Of a DNA stretch of 57,522 bases, positions 10,810 through 23,188 are shown piece by piece. The notes beneath the pieces are model-generated. The model had not been told where the DNA came from and did not search any database. It saw nothing but the letters and a program-made list of their open reading frames with translations. This DNA is from Phlegmacium glaucopus. Taxonomy: Eukaryota; Basidiomycota; Agaricomycetes; Agaricales; Cortinariaceae. Position 1 is the stretch's first letter; each line of letters begins with the position of its first letter. The stretch covers positions 209,945-267,466 of the forward strand of contig MU130359.1 in assembly GCA_015039465.1 (NCBI GenBank), written 5' to 3'. The position numbers and the translations under genes are program-made.

Positions 10810-12114
10810 TTGACAAACAAAAGCTCGACGGTGTGAAGGAACACCAAAATCAGCCAAATTAAGCGATCAATCATCATTGATTATGTAATTTTACGAAATC
10901 AGGATGAGTACGATAAGGTCGGCAATTCATTCACGGTGCACGAAAGTAAGTGTCAACATAAACGTTACTACTGTGAAGTACTTCGGCAGAAAAGAGAATG
11001 CGCATGGTTCGTTGAAATTTGAATTTCATTCCATTTTTAAAAAATTGTTTACATAAACCAGGAACCGTGAATGATACAAGGACTTGGGGTTAACATGGTT
11101 GCATATCCAAGTACTCTCAGCCAGGTTCACACTGTTGGAACGGCCGCAGGCTTGGATTTCGATCTAGACCAACACATTAATGTTCGAATGACACTCAAAT
11201 GCCGAAAATATCGTACGTGAGTTGGTCTAGATCCCCTGTAACAACAGGCTTACGTAGAAATATTATCCTTCCTTATTAGCTTGTGTCTGATAATTGGACA
11301 AAATTCATGTATTGAACCAACTGCACACCCAGGGCGGCTTCCACCAGATACCACACTTCGATCCACTTTGCGATACCTACATTTCTGCTTCTGGAAATGA
11401 AAATCTATTGTCCCAATCTGAATCAAGGACGGTTTATTGTTCACCTGGGAAATTCTAGGTGTCAGCGTCATGTACATCAACCCCGGCTCCCCAATTGCTT
11501 GCCTTCGGGGTGGGATAGCACAACTCCGGGACCCAAGATCTCATGCATTTGAAGGAACCTTACGACTGCCGCGAAATCGATTGATGCCTGCCAATGTATA
11601 CATCGTTAACCTCAATACTGTAGCCATATCGTCTCGAGCGGACGGTTCCCTGGTGTACGGTGTTCAAGCGGCAAAACCTCGTGCGTTGAAGGACCAGAGA
11701 TATGGACTACCGGTTAAGAACGTGACATGAATTGAAGGTAGCAGTTGGATGGCTGGTGATAACATAGTTCTCAGGTATGGGACCACATTCAGTAGGTTCA
11801 TTTACTTGTGGGAAAATACCCTTGTTACGATTTATATTCATCCATGAATTTCTTCAGCTTGCTTGACTTAAAACGACGTTTATCACGTTCCCGGTGGCAA
11901 TACAAGGGGCCGCCTATAAACAACACGTTCTGTCTATGAAGATTTCTTAGGCAGGAATGAACTTGAATTTAAAACGTGTGTATTATTCATTTCTCATTGC
12001 ATTACTTATTTACCCTTGCCCTCCTTCACAGTCTGGATTTAGATCATCTCGATGGCACACTAACTCTCAAACCCTATATCATTATGCACGTTTACTTTAC
12101 TTCACTCAAACCAT
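10810..12114. other. Intergenic region, no supported gene
   Basis: Contains a 13-base inverted repeat (GATCTAGACCAAC near 11160 and its complement near 11221) and an ORF of 97 codons (11437-11730, +) with no recognised motif. The first 150 bases are presumably the promoter of the HAPSTR1-like gene. Nothing else is evident. Confidence 0.3.
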
Positions 12115-12560
12115 ATGACACGGCACGCGTCCTTGCCAATCCGTTTGCCCAAGATGGTCAGCGAGAGGATGGAAAATTTCTTGGGAGGAAGGAAAGCCCA
12201 AAAGAGAGCATGGAGGAAGAACATTTGGGGCAAACACGGAGCAGCCGTGGACGTGGACATAGAAGTAGCAGATAAAGACGACGAAAGCAGGGACGACGAT
12301 GCAGCAGCACCAAGCATCTTATTAGATCCTCGATTTGCCCAGGTGTTCAAGAACCTAGAGTTCGAAATCGACGAGACTTCAAGAGAGTTTGCATTACTCA
12401 ACGTCAGCCAAGCCAATCGAGACAAGGCTGTTGTAGGAGAAGGTGGTGAAGAAAGCGACAAGATAGCTTGAGTGGGATTGACGACCAAAGTCAAGATGAC
12501 GATGACAAAAGTGAATCGAGTGATAACAGTAATAAAGGCGGTTTGTACTACTCTCTTTAT
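12115..12560 (+). pseudogene. NUC153-domain (NOL10/ENP2- or ESF1-like) fragment
   Basis: The 118-codon frame contains LLDPRFAQVFKNLEFEIDE followed by TSREFALLN, which matches the short NUC153 motif found near the C-terminus of the ribosome-biogenesis factors ENP2/NOL10 and ESF1. A basic stretch precedes it (GGRKAQKRAWRKN) and an acidic Ser-rich tract follows in a shifted frame (12480-12535), as in those proteins. The WD-repeat or other main body is absent. It is therefore a C-terminal fragment of a nucleolar-protein gene, probably non-functional. Confidence 0.55.
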
Positions 12561-12748
12561 GCATTTAAAACACGGAAATAACACCAATTTTCGGTTTTCA
12601 GACATCACATGCGATTCGTCGATCTCGCCGTAGAAACATACGCACTGAAGAACTTAGAAGCCCTATTAACGGGGCCGCAAATGTTAACACGGTCCCTCTG
12701 CATCTCCAAACAACAGGAAGTAACAACTCTCAACGACCTGGGGATAAA

Positions 12749-13124
12749 GATGCTACCTTCAAGGTCGAAGACCACGGCTGGCATCCTCCGCCAATACAAT
12801 GGGGGAATCGTCTTTCAGAGCCCACGAAAATAACGATACCCCATAGGAATTAGCTGGATACCTACATCTACCGGCGGGAAGGATAACGGCGATAACCAAG
12901 ATCGCCAAGGGATTGAGATGTTCGGTGCTGGGCTTGAGAGGGGTGTCGAGGAGAGAGCGGACTTTTCGAATGACTCGGAGAAGTAAGGGAGGTCGCATAG
13001 GAGGAAAGGGGGAGCAGAAATACGTTCAGGCGGTGGCCTCTATGTACTCTGATGTCGTCATATATGGAAACATGTTTCCTCTGGTATGAGGCAGCGCAGT
13101 TATGAGTATTAATATCAAGGAAGG
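12749..13124. repeat. Repeat R, uninterrupted copy (R1)
   Basis: This 376-base sequence (starting GATGCTACCTTCAAGG) recurs at about 93% identity as two separated halves at 15417-15576 and 16845-17061. It acts as the empty-site reference for the insertion at 15577-16844. It contains no convincing gene; the ORFs on both strands are short and unrecognised. Confidence 0.85.
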
Positions 13125-13135
13125 ACGTACCAAGC

Positions 13136-13348
13136 ATGTCAACAAATCGCCAGGCAACGCAGTACATAGCGACAATCGAGGCATTTGAGGATCGCCACTG
13201 GGAGCGTATCCTGGAGGCAGTTCGAGAGATTTTGAGTGAGAGTGGTAAGAAGAGGAAGCGGAGTAAGTCACTGTCATCTCAGGCAAGCTCGGAATTTGAG
13301 GAGGCTGAAGCCGAGGACGACTATATATTGATATCAGACGAGGATTAG
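13136..13348 (+). CDS. Small acidic hypothetical protein or gene remnant (70 aa)
   Basis: The short frame begins MSTNRQATQYIATIEAFEDR. It has a basic GKKRKRSKS patch (a possible nuclear signal), a run of Glu/Asp, and ends DDYILISDED. A hydrophobic core followed by acidic residues of this type resembles a SUMO-interacting motif. It lies just beyond repeat R1 and has no counterpart beside the second R copy. It could equally be the C-terminal exon of a lost gene. No family recognised. Confidence 0.35.
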   Translation: MSTNRQATQYIATIEAFEDRHWERILEAVREILSESGKKRKRSKSLSSQASSEFEEAEAEDDYILISDED

Positions 13349-13548
13349 AACTATTTTTTAAAGAGGCATTCATTTTTTTCGCACTTTGGGGGGGCCCAAA
13401 GATTCCAAAGACACTCCATAAAGAGTAGAAAGACATAGACTTCAATACGAAGACATTCTTCAGAAAGAGCCAGACACAGCTTTCAAAGATCATCTTTGTA
13501 AGACACGATACATCTTTCAAAGAATAGGTACCCTACTATCCAAAGACG

Positions 13549-14572
13549 TCAGGTCTTTACATCTTCGACATCTTTGTGTCTTTGGAGGGACCCAAAAGAC
13601 ACCCAAAGACGTTTTCCTGATGAAGTGTACTTCATTTTAACAACTTGGCATAGGGGCACACATGAGGCAAGTTCTGCCTCCCACTGTGGGTCCTCACCAC
13701 ATTCTCGCATGAGAACATCGTACCGATACATCAGCCCAAACAAAGTCTTCAAATATTCTCTCATTGCTTCCATGTCTTCATGTACAGACACCTCTTTCAG
13801 GTTATCTGGGCATTTGGGAACGAAAATTAGAAGGATTCCAACGACCGAAAAATAGCGGGTTAACTTTATATATATCTGCCAGTGTAATCCTTAACCCGCA
13901 CTTGGTCAAAAACTGAACATGGGGGATCTGCTGTGCTGGGAAATCCATATTGACCGCAACTTCCATAAGAAGATATTTATACTCGTTCAATTCCTTATAA
14001 CTCCCATTTTCCAATATCCCGGTCGCATACGCGCCGTTGAAAAACATATATGCGCGGATAGCGGACTCCTTGACGCGTGAAAAACCAAAGTGGTTTCCCC
14101 AGCTTAGAGAATGAAGATGAGCGATAGGGATGTCGGGGTGGTGTGCGAGCATGAGGAGGGTGGAGAGTTGGTTTTCATGTAGAAGGACTTTGACGACATC
14201 AGCGAGTCGAGCGTCTTGTGTGCCATAGCTCCTTTGTCCGGTAACGGGATCACGATGTGCTCTCGCAATCCAATGTTCAATCCGTTGATTACGATCATCC
14301 AGATAATCAGGATATCGGTCTCGTAACTCATCCGAAAATAAGTTTCCCGTGGTCGGGCATTCGAACCTAGGAGGATATTTCTTCCGTTCTGTTTCAGAGA
14401 AAGTGATGATCGTTTGAGTAAATTTTCTGATGAAATGTTTAAGTTCTTGAGAGACGTTGGGTTTTCCTCTAGTTCTCAAGGATGTTATGTTTGGAGTAAA
14501 GCGTTTATCGTTACGAACGAATTCGAAATTTGAGGCGAATAAGCCCCATGGGATGTTGTGTCCTTGATGCAT
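13549..14572 (-). pseudogene. Unknown gene, copy 1 (frameshifted)
   Basis: The protein begins MHQGHNIPWGLFASNFEFVR and is closely similar, about 90% by eye, to the intact copy at 26412-27388. Exon 1 (14572-13865) is open, but the exon-intron junction differs: copy 2 reads GAAG/GTTAACC and copy 1 reads AAAGTTAACC, one G fewer. Splicing at the same acceptor (13806 region) then puts exon 2 out of frame with an early TGA. Reading through the intron instead adds about 20 residues before a stop at 13802. Exon 2 sequence (SVHEDMEAMREYLKTLFGLM) is still recognisable. Probably inactive. No domain recognised. Confidence 0.6.
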
Positions 14573-15420
14573 GGTTGTGTGGGGTCTTGAATCCTGACGT
14601 TTATGAGGTCAGCTGTCATTGTCAAATCGTTTCGGAGCCGTTGTAATTATGATGATATCTATAGCTCAGAGGTCAATATAAAAACTGTCGAGGGTATGGT
14701 TGGTTTTGATTTCTGACTGGGTCTGATTCGAATCTGCGTTCGAAGGCAGTACTAACGCCAGCGCGGCGTTAGGCCCCGGGAAGCTCCTGATAGTTGGTGT
14801 CCGCGAAATCACCCAAAATCGCCCTCAAATGCACAATTTTTTGGGCCTCAAATACACAAATTCGGACAGACATGGTCATGTGACATCCTAATAGTAAAAA
14901 GGCAATTTTTTATTTTTTCCGCCTGCGGACCTCGTATTTTGCGCTCTCCGACTCTTCTAACAAGGAAAGCAAACTGTCACCGTTGCAACTTGAACTTCCA
15001 TTATAGCCTCATGTAGCAGTTGGACTTAGTGATTAAATAATGAGCCACAGTTCTACTTAATTTGTCCTGACTTGGCCAAAATCTGCCCTCAAATACCCAA
15101 ATTTTCAGACAAAGACCCGCCAAAAGTATCCTCAAATACCCAAATTTGTGGACACAGATTTGATGATTTTTGGGCCTCAAATACCCAAATTCGCAGACAC
15201 CACCCATCAGGAGCTTCCTGGGGCCTGCGGCATTACATAACTATGAACATGTGTACTAGGGTTCGTTTACCTGGGTGTTAGAATGTATGTAGGTAAGAAG
15301 TTATAAAACGATGTATAAATTTTTATTATCCTGAATTTCTGATGGAGGCCCTTGCTGGCGGAACTCTACAAAACAGAAGCCATGTGGAGTGGGTTGAATC
15401 GGAGGAGATGTCTAAAGATG
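13614..15420. repeat. Segmental duplication, copy D1
   Basis: This stretch is collinear with 26440-28512 (copy D2) in the same orientation. It covers the unknown gene, its upstream region, and a shared tail (CTATGAAC..GTGTGTACTAGGG to GGAGGAGATGTC). The copies differ by point changes, a roughly 20-base indel near 14670, and one insertion each: 14771-15226 in D1 and 27612-28335 in D2. D1 continues directly into the split copy of repeat R. Confidence 0.85.
14771..15226. mobile_element. hAT-type MITE (456 bases)
   Basis: The ends 14771-14791 and 15206-15226 are 21-base inverted repeats with one mismatch (AGGCCCCGGGAAGCTCCTGA). It is flanked by GCGGCGTT (14763-14770) and GCGGCATT (15227-15234), an 8-base target duplication with one change. 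The other segment copy (around 27595-27606) has a single GCGGCGTT followed directly by ACATAAC, which is the empty site. The 8-base duplication and short TIR fit the hAT superfamily. The interior has three CAAATACCCAAATT-type direct repeats and no coding capacity. Confidence 0.9.
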
Positions 15421-15576
15421 CTACCTTCAAGGTCAAATACCACGGCTGGCATCCTCCACCAATACAATGGGGGAATTGTCTTTCAGAGCCCACAAAAATA
15501 ATGATACCCCATAGGAATTAGCTGGATACCTACATCTACCGGCGGGAAGGATAACAGTGATAACCAAGATTGCCAA
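15417..15576. repeat. Repeat R, second copy, left half (R2a)
   Basis: Matches 12749-12908. It ends at AAGATTGCCAA, exactly where the element at 15577 begins; the right half resumes at 16845. Confidence 0.85.
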
Positions 15577-16844
15577 CATCAGCAAACTTGGGGCCAACTT
15601 ACCGGCACCGGACAGCACCGGACAGCACCATAGAACCATAGAAAAGGTTCTTTTGTTTATAGTGCTGTCCAGTGTCACGGTAACGCTATCCGGAAATAGC
15701 CCGACACTAGACAGCACTATAGAGTGCTATAAGGTGCTGTATAGGGCTATAAGGTGCTACATAGGGCTAGGCTAATACTGTCCATAATTAATTAGAGAGG
15801 CCTATAATATCATAATATTCTAATAGCATCACACCTGGAGTAAGGAAATTGTTAAAAAAGGATCATATTCAACTAAGTACTAAACATTGTAATATATACT
15901 ACTTATATATACTACTGTAAAGGATCATCGTCATCGTCATCGCGCCACGTCATCATCATCACACATCATCGTCACAGGTTGTTGTTGTTGCGTTGTTGTT
16001 GTCGCAGGTCATTGTCGCAGGTCGTTGTTGTCGCAGGCCATCATTGTTGCAGGCCATCATTGTCATCGCACATTGTCATTGTCGCGTGTTGTCATCGTTG
16101 TTGTTGTTGTCACATGTCATCATCGTTGCACGTCGTCGTCAGACTCGTCACATGTCATTGAGGGGGTTGTCGTCATTCCGTTGTGCATTGTCATTGTGCA
16201 TCGTTTGTGCGCTGTCGTCATGTGTCATTTGTGCGTCATCGTCATGCGTCGTTTGTGTGTGCATCGTGATTGGTGCAAAAAATGGTGAGGTGGGGCCAAA
16301 CGAGCCCCAACCATTGTTCCTGGGGCAAAATAAATTAATACAGTATAATAGAAACTATAAAAAAAATAAAAATTGTTTCGTCTATGGGTTCTGGTATTGT
16401 CGGAGCCGTTGCTGTTGTACCTGTAGATTAAAATCAGTAAGATAAAGATCAAGATAGAAAGTACTTACCCCCTCCCGATGAGGGGGGATTACAAGTGGTG
16501 TCATTGTTGTCAGTATTGTAGTCGTCAGGTGGTGGTGGTGGCAGTATGGAACGACAAACTTGGTAGGAACAAATGTTGAACTTACATATTTAGTAATTTT
16601 AATTTTTGCGCACGGATACTTGGTTTAGGGTTGGTTTATTTAACTTAATGAAAAACAATGTATTCTAATGTGACATAGTGACGAGGCTAGACTACGCTAG
16701 ACAGCACTGGTGTGTGTCACATGGATGCTATGAATCTATAATTCACTATAGTTACGGTGATGTGACTATAGGATACTATAATCTACTATAATTTAGTGTG
16801 ACATGACTATGACACACTATGGGAAATCCCCGAGTTTGCTGATG
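15577..16844. mobile_element. 1,268-base non-autonomous element with CATCAG ends
   Basis: Repeat R1 shows the uninterrupted sequence, so the ends are exact: CATCAGCAAACTTGGGG (15577-15593) and its complement with one mismatch (16828-16844). AA flanks both sides (15575-15576 and 16845-16846), a 2-base target duplication. Subterminal CTAGACAGCACT-like repeats occur near both ends. The middle (15920-16270) is a CATCGT/GTTGTTG/GTCATC simple repeat. The ORFs in that region are low-complexity artefacts. No transposase is present. Confidence 0.85.
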
Positions 16845-17061
16845 AAGGGATTGAGATGTTCAGTGCTGAGCTTGAGAGGGGTGTCGAGGAGAGAGCGGAC
16901 TTTTTGAATGACTTGGAGAGGTAAGGGAGGTTGCGTAGGAGGAAAGGGGGAGCAGAAATATGTTCAGGCGGTGGCATCCATGTACTCTGATGTCATCATA
17001 TATGGAAACATGTTTCCGCTGTTACAAGGCAGCGCAGTTATGAGTATTAATATTAAGGAAG
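16845..17061. repeat. Repeat R, second copy, right half (R2b)
   Basis: Matches 12908-13124, from AAGGGATTGAGATG to TATTAAGGAAG. Homology stops shortly before the NB-ARC/TPR pseudogene begins. Confidence 0.85.
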
Positions 17062-20000
17062 TTGGCTAGACATGTTCAGGTCGGTAAAGGAGTCTAACCA
17101 ACCACAAAGAGATCTCACGCTTATATAATCAAGAGCGTCTTTCTTCTTGCCTCTCATCACCCGCCTTGATCACTACCCATCAAGCACCACAATCCACTAT
17201 TTAACAATATGAAGCGCCTTTTTAAATTTGGCAGGGCCAAGAAACCAAAATATTCATCTCTGACCATCACCGACACTCTTGGCTCGAGACCTGAACCAGC
17301 AACATCGACATTGACACAGATACCAAGCACTACTGATCCTATGCCATCTATTCCCGCTAGTGCTGCGACTGCAAGCCTTCAAGTTATTAAAGCTGCCGCC
17401 GCTACTGCGCGTCTTCAACTTAGCCCATCACATTGATAATATTGTCATAATCACTGAATCATCGTTGTCGATTAGAGTGCCCATGAAGTCTCCGATTCGG
17501 TTTCCGCTTTGGCAATCAATGATGTTGGTCCTGTAGTCCATAAGGAAGCATATCCCTCCATCAGTTGCTTACACTATGCATTCTCAGCTTTTACTGATGA
17601 TCGCAGACTCAGCACTCTGACTCAGGTTTCTTTGCGAATGCCCAGAATATACTTGTTGCTGGTGGCACTTTTGTAAGTCTTTGTCTCAGGTTGTATATAT
17701 GATTTAGTGATGATTATATGTCCCAGATCAATATTCATCCTGGTGAAAAGCAGATGAGGATTCCTGCACCTTGAAAACCAAACTCCAGTCTATTCTTTAC
17801 TGGATGGAAAGCTGTACTTGACCAGCTGAGGAAGATTTTTATTTGTTGTGCTAATAGTAAACTAATGTCGAGGCGCTTGTGTCTCCTCTGGGGGATGGGA
17901 GGGATTGGAAAAACCCAGATCTGTCTCAAGTTTACAGAAGAAATGTCTGATAGGTAGGTGTCTTCACATTGCCATTCAGAATACTGGATTTATTTTTTGT
18001 GCTAGTTTTTCACATGTGTTCTAGGTTGATGCCTCCTCTCATGAGAGTATAACAATGTCTATCAGAGGCATTTACAGCCTTCCAGTAGCACAAGCTTCTG
18101 ATGTGGATGACTCAGTTGAGTCCACTCTTCAGTGGATATCTTGTATTCAGGAGGAATGGTTGATTGTGTTTGATAATGCTGATGATCTTGTCCCTGAGGT
18201 GGTAGCCAAGTTCTTTCCCTCAGGTGACAGAGGTAATATTCTGGTTACTAGCTGGAATCAATCCATGGAAAGGATTGTATCATTTGAGAACAGCATTGAG
18301 ATCACTGAAATGGAGGAGTCAGATGCTATATCTCTACTTCTCAAGTCTAGCCATTTGGATCCATTAGCAGCTGAGCATCTACAAGCTGCTAAAGAGATTG
18401 TCACTGCACTTGGCTGCATTCCTCTTGCTGTCAATCATGCTGGTGCATATATTGAAGCTGGGAAATGTGATATCAATAGATATCTAAGACAATTCTCCTC
18501 ACATTGTCAGACTCTTATGTCAGATGCTTCATTCACAGGAGCATCAAATTATGATCAGACAGTGTATGGGACTTGGGATCTATCTTTTAAAGAAATACAA
18601 AAGAGAGCTAGTGGACAATCCATGGCTGGAAATACACAAGCAGCCCAGGCTGCAATCCTGATCCTTCAAATATGTGCTTTCTATCATCATAGTAATATTC
18701 ACAAAGACATATTCCAATCTGCTGCTGAAGAGTTCAGGGAATATGTTGTTGATGAAGAGGTAGATGGAAAGCTACTCCAGGCAGTGACTTCACTGGATTG
18801 CACTCTGCTTGCCTTGGGTGGTGATGGTCAATGGGATGAATTCATCTTTATGCAAGGAATTAGTGTCCTTCTGTCCTTTTCTTTGATGAAAAGGAGACAA
18901 TCATCTGATGTATTTTTTCTGTTCATCCTCTAGTGCACTGCTGGAGTAGAGAGAGAATGTTGGAAGCTGAGCAGCAAAGAATGTGTGAGATAGGAAGTAT
19001 GATCTTGTCCTGTGCAATTTCATGGAGATCTACAAGTCAGGCTTATGCATTGCGACAGTTGATTCTTTCACACATCAAGGCAAATGAATTATATAGAAGC
19101 CAGATGGAACTTATCAAGCAGTATTATGATGATAAATATGCCAAGTTTGGATTAGTAATGTGGGAGAATGGAGACTGGAACAATGCAGAACAGCTACAGA
19201 TTCAAGTTGTGGACATGAGGAAAAAATTGTTTGGTGCAGAACATCCACACACCCTCATGGGCATGAGGCATCTAGCAAGGACATACAGTAGTCAAGGAAG
19301 GTGGAGTGAGGCAGAGCAGCTAGAGGTTCAAGTCATGGACTTGAGGATTAAGCTACTTGGTGCAGAACATCCAGACACTATAACAAGCATGGTAAATCTA
19401 GCATGCATATATAGTGAACAAGGAAGGTGGAATGAAGCAGAACAGTTACAGCTTCAAGTTGTGGACATGAGGGAAAAATTCCTTGGTGCAGAAAATCCAT
19501 ACATCCTCACAAGCATGGCAAATATAGCATGCACATACTGTGATCAAGGAAGGTGGAGTGAAGCAGAGCAGCTAGAGGTCCAAGTTATAACCATTAGGAA
19601 GAAGTTGCTTGGTGCAGAACATCCAGACACCATAAATACCATGACAAATCTAGCATGCACATACCATAATCAAGGAAGGTTGAATGAAGCAGAGCAACTA
19701 GGGGTTCAAGTTATGGACATGAACAAGAAGGTGTTTGGTCTAGAACATCCAGACACCATATCAAGCATGGGAACTGTAGCATGTACATACCATCAGCAAG
19801 GAAGGTTGAATGAAGCAGAGCAACTACAGGTTCAAGTTATGGACATGAGGAAGAAGCTGCTTGGTCCAGAACATCCAAGCACCCTTTTGAGCATGGAAAA
19901 TCTAGCATGCACATATGGTGAACAAGGAAGGTGGAATGAAGCAGAGCAGCTAGCAGTTAAATCAATGGACATGAGGAAGAAGCTGCTTGGTCCAGAACAT

Positions 20001-20132
20001 CCAGACACCCTCCTGAGCATGGCAAATCTAGCACGCACATACTGTGATCAAGGAAAGTTAAATGAAGCAGAGCAGCTAGAGGTCCAAGTTATGACCATTA
20101 GGAAGAAGCTGCTTGGTGCAGAACATCCTGAC

Positions 20133-20545
20133 TGTTAGGGGACACCCGACTTCAACCCAAACCTCAACCGTAGAATCATATACCCCGCCCTTCCAACGAC
20201 CTCCGACCTTCCAACCAACTCCACTTCCATCACCAGTTTACTCCGGAACCCCATAGTTCCGCTCCGACTCCGATCCTCCATTTTGCTCCGTCTTTTATTT
20301 CTATTTTTCATATCACACCACTTCCTATTTAATTAATTAATTATTATCATATCATTCCTTTATTTATTTGATATCTCCGTTATGTCCATATTAGTACTTA
20401 AATACCCCACAGCCTAGCAGGGATCCCCATCCTTTCCTCTTTGGATCCCCTGCTAGGTGAGTCACTTGTAGATATCCCTTTAAAATATTATTAACTTTGG
20501 GTCCCCTGCTAGCTTGGCTAAGTCAGCGTCGCAGTTGCCCTAACA
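20133..20545. mobile_element. Solo LTR (413 bases), family 1
   Basis: It begins TGTTAGGGGACACCC and ends GTTGCCCTAACA, with inverted TGTTAGGG/CCCTAACA termini. It is flanked by CTGAC on both sides (20128-20132 and 20546-20550). Removing it and one CTGAC rejoins a TPR unit: GAACATCCTGAC runs straight into ACTATAAAAATCATGG. No internal retroelement sequence remains, so it is a solo LTR left by recombination. Confidence 0.92.
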
Positions 20546-21246
20546 CTGACACTATAAAAATCATGGCAAATCTAGCATACACATATGGTAAACAAGGAAG
20601 GTGGAATGAAGCAGAACAGCTAGAAGTTCAGGTTATGGACATTAGGAGGAAGCTGCTTGGTACAGAACATCCATATACTGTAACAAGCATGGAAAATCTA
20701 GCTGTTATAATTCAGTTGTGAGTTGTTCCATCACAAGTTCCAATGGAGCCATGATCAGAACAACTAGCTCCAACTCCATAACTGTTACTTCTCTTACCTT
20801 CAGAGTTACTCCTCCTACTTTCAGGTCTGAAGGTTTTCCATATTATTCCAGCCCCTCCACCATTACTCCAAGCTCATCTTCATCATCATCACCTTATCAA
20901 CATCTTCTCTTATAATTATCTCTGTCAGCACTTTCCCATTATCAGTCAGCAACCCATAGCTGGATTATTCACCCAAGAATGAAGGACTTTCCAGGAGCAG
21001 AGCACAGTAGTTTATTTCTATCCTTTACATTTTGATGTTATTCTTTGACAATATTTACAGCTGTTTTCATAGTTATACGGAATTGTGCGAGATAGAAAAT
21101 GCTATATTATTTAGGGTTAGGTTTCCCGGCCCATCAGTGCCGCAACTGAGTGACACGACACACAATAAGGCTTGATAGAACTGCACCTTTTCCCTTTATC
21201 TACTTGCTCTTCATCATGTCGCAACTACCTTTCCCTTACTGCCCCA

Positions 21247-22993
21247 ATGCCTACACAACCACCCCTAGCCCAGGAACCTGAAGAGGAGGAGGAGGAGGAG
21301 GAGGAGGAGGAGGACAATGACAACAATGAAAATGAGTTCAGCCACTAGGTTGGACAAGTCATCACCCAGCTACAACACATGGTCATCATCGACAAAGGCA
21401 AGGGGACCTCATCAAAATCCAAGGCACCAAAGAAGAAGGTTGAGACGAAGACGAAGGAGTTCTCCTTCACATTTGAAGCCACCCAGACAAACTATCTCAA
21501 CTTCCTCTCTGCCGTTTTGGACAAGCATCGGTACTCGAAATACACACCGATTACCATTCATACTCGGTTCAATATCAGGGCCATTGTTCCCCCCAACAAA
21601 GCATATGTTTTGTACTCAATTTTTATCAAAAACTAATCATTCTATTTTCAGAAAAAAAGATGCTATTGATATTGACAACTTTGCTGAGTATGAAAGTATG
21701 GCAAAGAAGATAATAGAGGAGAAGCCCTCAAAGTTCTCGATATTCCTCAGTCTCAATGATGTCAAATCGGGCGCTGCGAGGGTGAGTCTTTCTATGTGAG
21801 GGGCCTGTTGTCTAACTAACTTTGAGCTTCAAGCGAAATGGCTCTGAAAGTGGTGATGACGGCCAAAGCATTCGCTCAGAGGGTGATAGGAATGACACAA
21901 AATGTGATGTAAGTTTTACTTGTTACTCCATTGCTGCTGACTTACTTACAAACCACAAGGATGAACGAGCCTTTGCACATAACCGTCTAATCCTTGAGAA
22001 GGAGTATGCGAACCCAACTGACAGTGGATACACATACATTGGTCCGAATGGAGAGAAGACTCCTCTTACACCTGCAATGTTGAGTGAGTGGAGTCAGGCC
22101 ATGGTATGCACAATATTTTTTGAGTGTTGCCGACTGCTTTCTGACACTTCCCACCAAGACTGAAGGTTCTGTGAGCAAGTACCACCCTCCCAATACTGCA
22201 ACATTTGATCCACAGATGCGCCAGCGTTCCTTATTCCAGCGTCCACCCAATTCCACCATGACTGCGACCCCGTCCGAGACAACACCACCACTTGCCCAGG
22301 CCTCAGAGCTTTTACGCGAGGTTCGGAAACTCTTTGGCCCTGCGTCTGTTGGCAGTCGCCGTGCATCATCTGAACCTCCCACATCACCCACCCCATTGCG
22401 ACAAGTCCCAGCCTCTCCACCAATCAACACTCCATCAAAGCTGCGGCGGTATCTCGAGTATGCTGAGAAGCATCTTGGAGTTGACAATGCCACTTTGTAT
22501 GAACATTCGCTTGCCCGAGAATCGTTCGGGCCCAACATCCTTCCTCTCATTGGAGAACAGTTGCTGGTGGACTGTGGTCTAACTATGGGAAATGCAATTC
22601 GCCTCAAACAAGGTGCCGCTTCCTGGTGGGCAAGTCCTGAGGCTAAGAGACCTAAGCCTCTTGACCACCCCCCTGTGAACAACAATTTTTTCACCCCATC
22701 TTACAATATCTGCTTTGAAAAAAGGTTCGTCAAAGGTGGATGCATGTCAGTATTTGGATCTGGCCTCGTACCAGGCAAGAATCTACGCGCACATGAATTC
22801 ACTTGGCATTACTACGATCAACAGAAGAAACATCTCATACCTGTTCCCGATGGTTTCATCCCAACCCTTGACCCTTGATGACGTTGATGTGGAGGAACCA
22901 CCCTATGAACCGGCCCCCACAAACTACCAATGGCCTCCTGCAGATGAAGATGAAATGAATGAAGGCGGAAGTGACACGGATGCAGAGCTGTAG
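21247..22993 (+). pseudogene. Accessory gene of the Tc1/mariner element (unknown function)
   Basis: From ATG 21247 the frame reads a poly-Glu stretch and then, past an in-frame TAG near 21349, KEFSFTFEATQTNYLNFLSA. Later exons give KKDAIDIDNFAEYESMAKKI, then HNRLILEKEYANPTDSGYTY with TPLTPAMLSEWSQAM. A helical, SAM-like region follows near 22441-22620 (LRRYLEYAEKHLGVDNATLY, LPLIGEQLLVDCGLT), then KRFVKGG, and an acidic tail read in a shifted frame (22860-22993). Introns are visible near 21607-21650, 21782-21834 and 22104-22158. I know this protein type only as a recurrent hypothetical of agaricomycete genomes and cannot assign a function. At least one stop and one frameshift indicate decay. 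Confidence 0.6.
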
Positions 22994-23188
22994 TGATATT
23001 TGTCTCCTGAGTCCTGAGTCAATATGCCACGTTGTATTTTTACTGCTAGAATCTCTAAATAAAGTGGCTGTTGTGTTCATTCTCTAGACTACATAACCAG
23101 ATGAGCAAAAAAAACCCCATGCCATTTCCGGTGTGATATGGTGGCATGCTTCATCCATAATACTAAGACCCTCGTTCTTCCAATTCCT

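Noticed and set aside
12102..12608. 168-codon minus-strand ORF with hydrophobic stretches
   Set aside because: It is the antisense of the NUC153-like fragment, whose plus-strand motif is clearly the real signal.
15979..16445. Overlapping Cys/Val/Ser-rich ORFs that could suggest a cysteine-rich secreted protein
   Set aside because: They are translations of GTTGTTG/CATCGTC simple repeats inside a transposon, open in three frames at once.
18890..18945. Possible programmed frameshift in NB-ARC gene 1
   Set aside because: The paralogue reads through without any shift, and the rest of this gene is clearly dead, so an ordinary indel in a T run is simpler.
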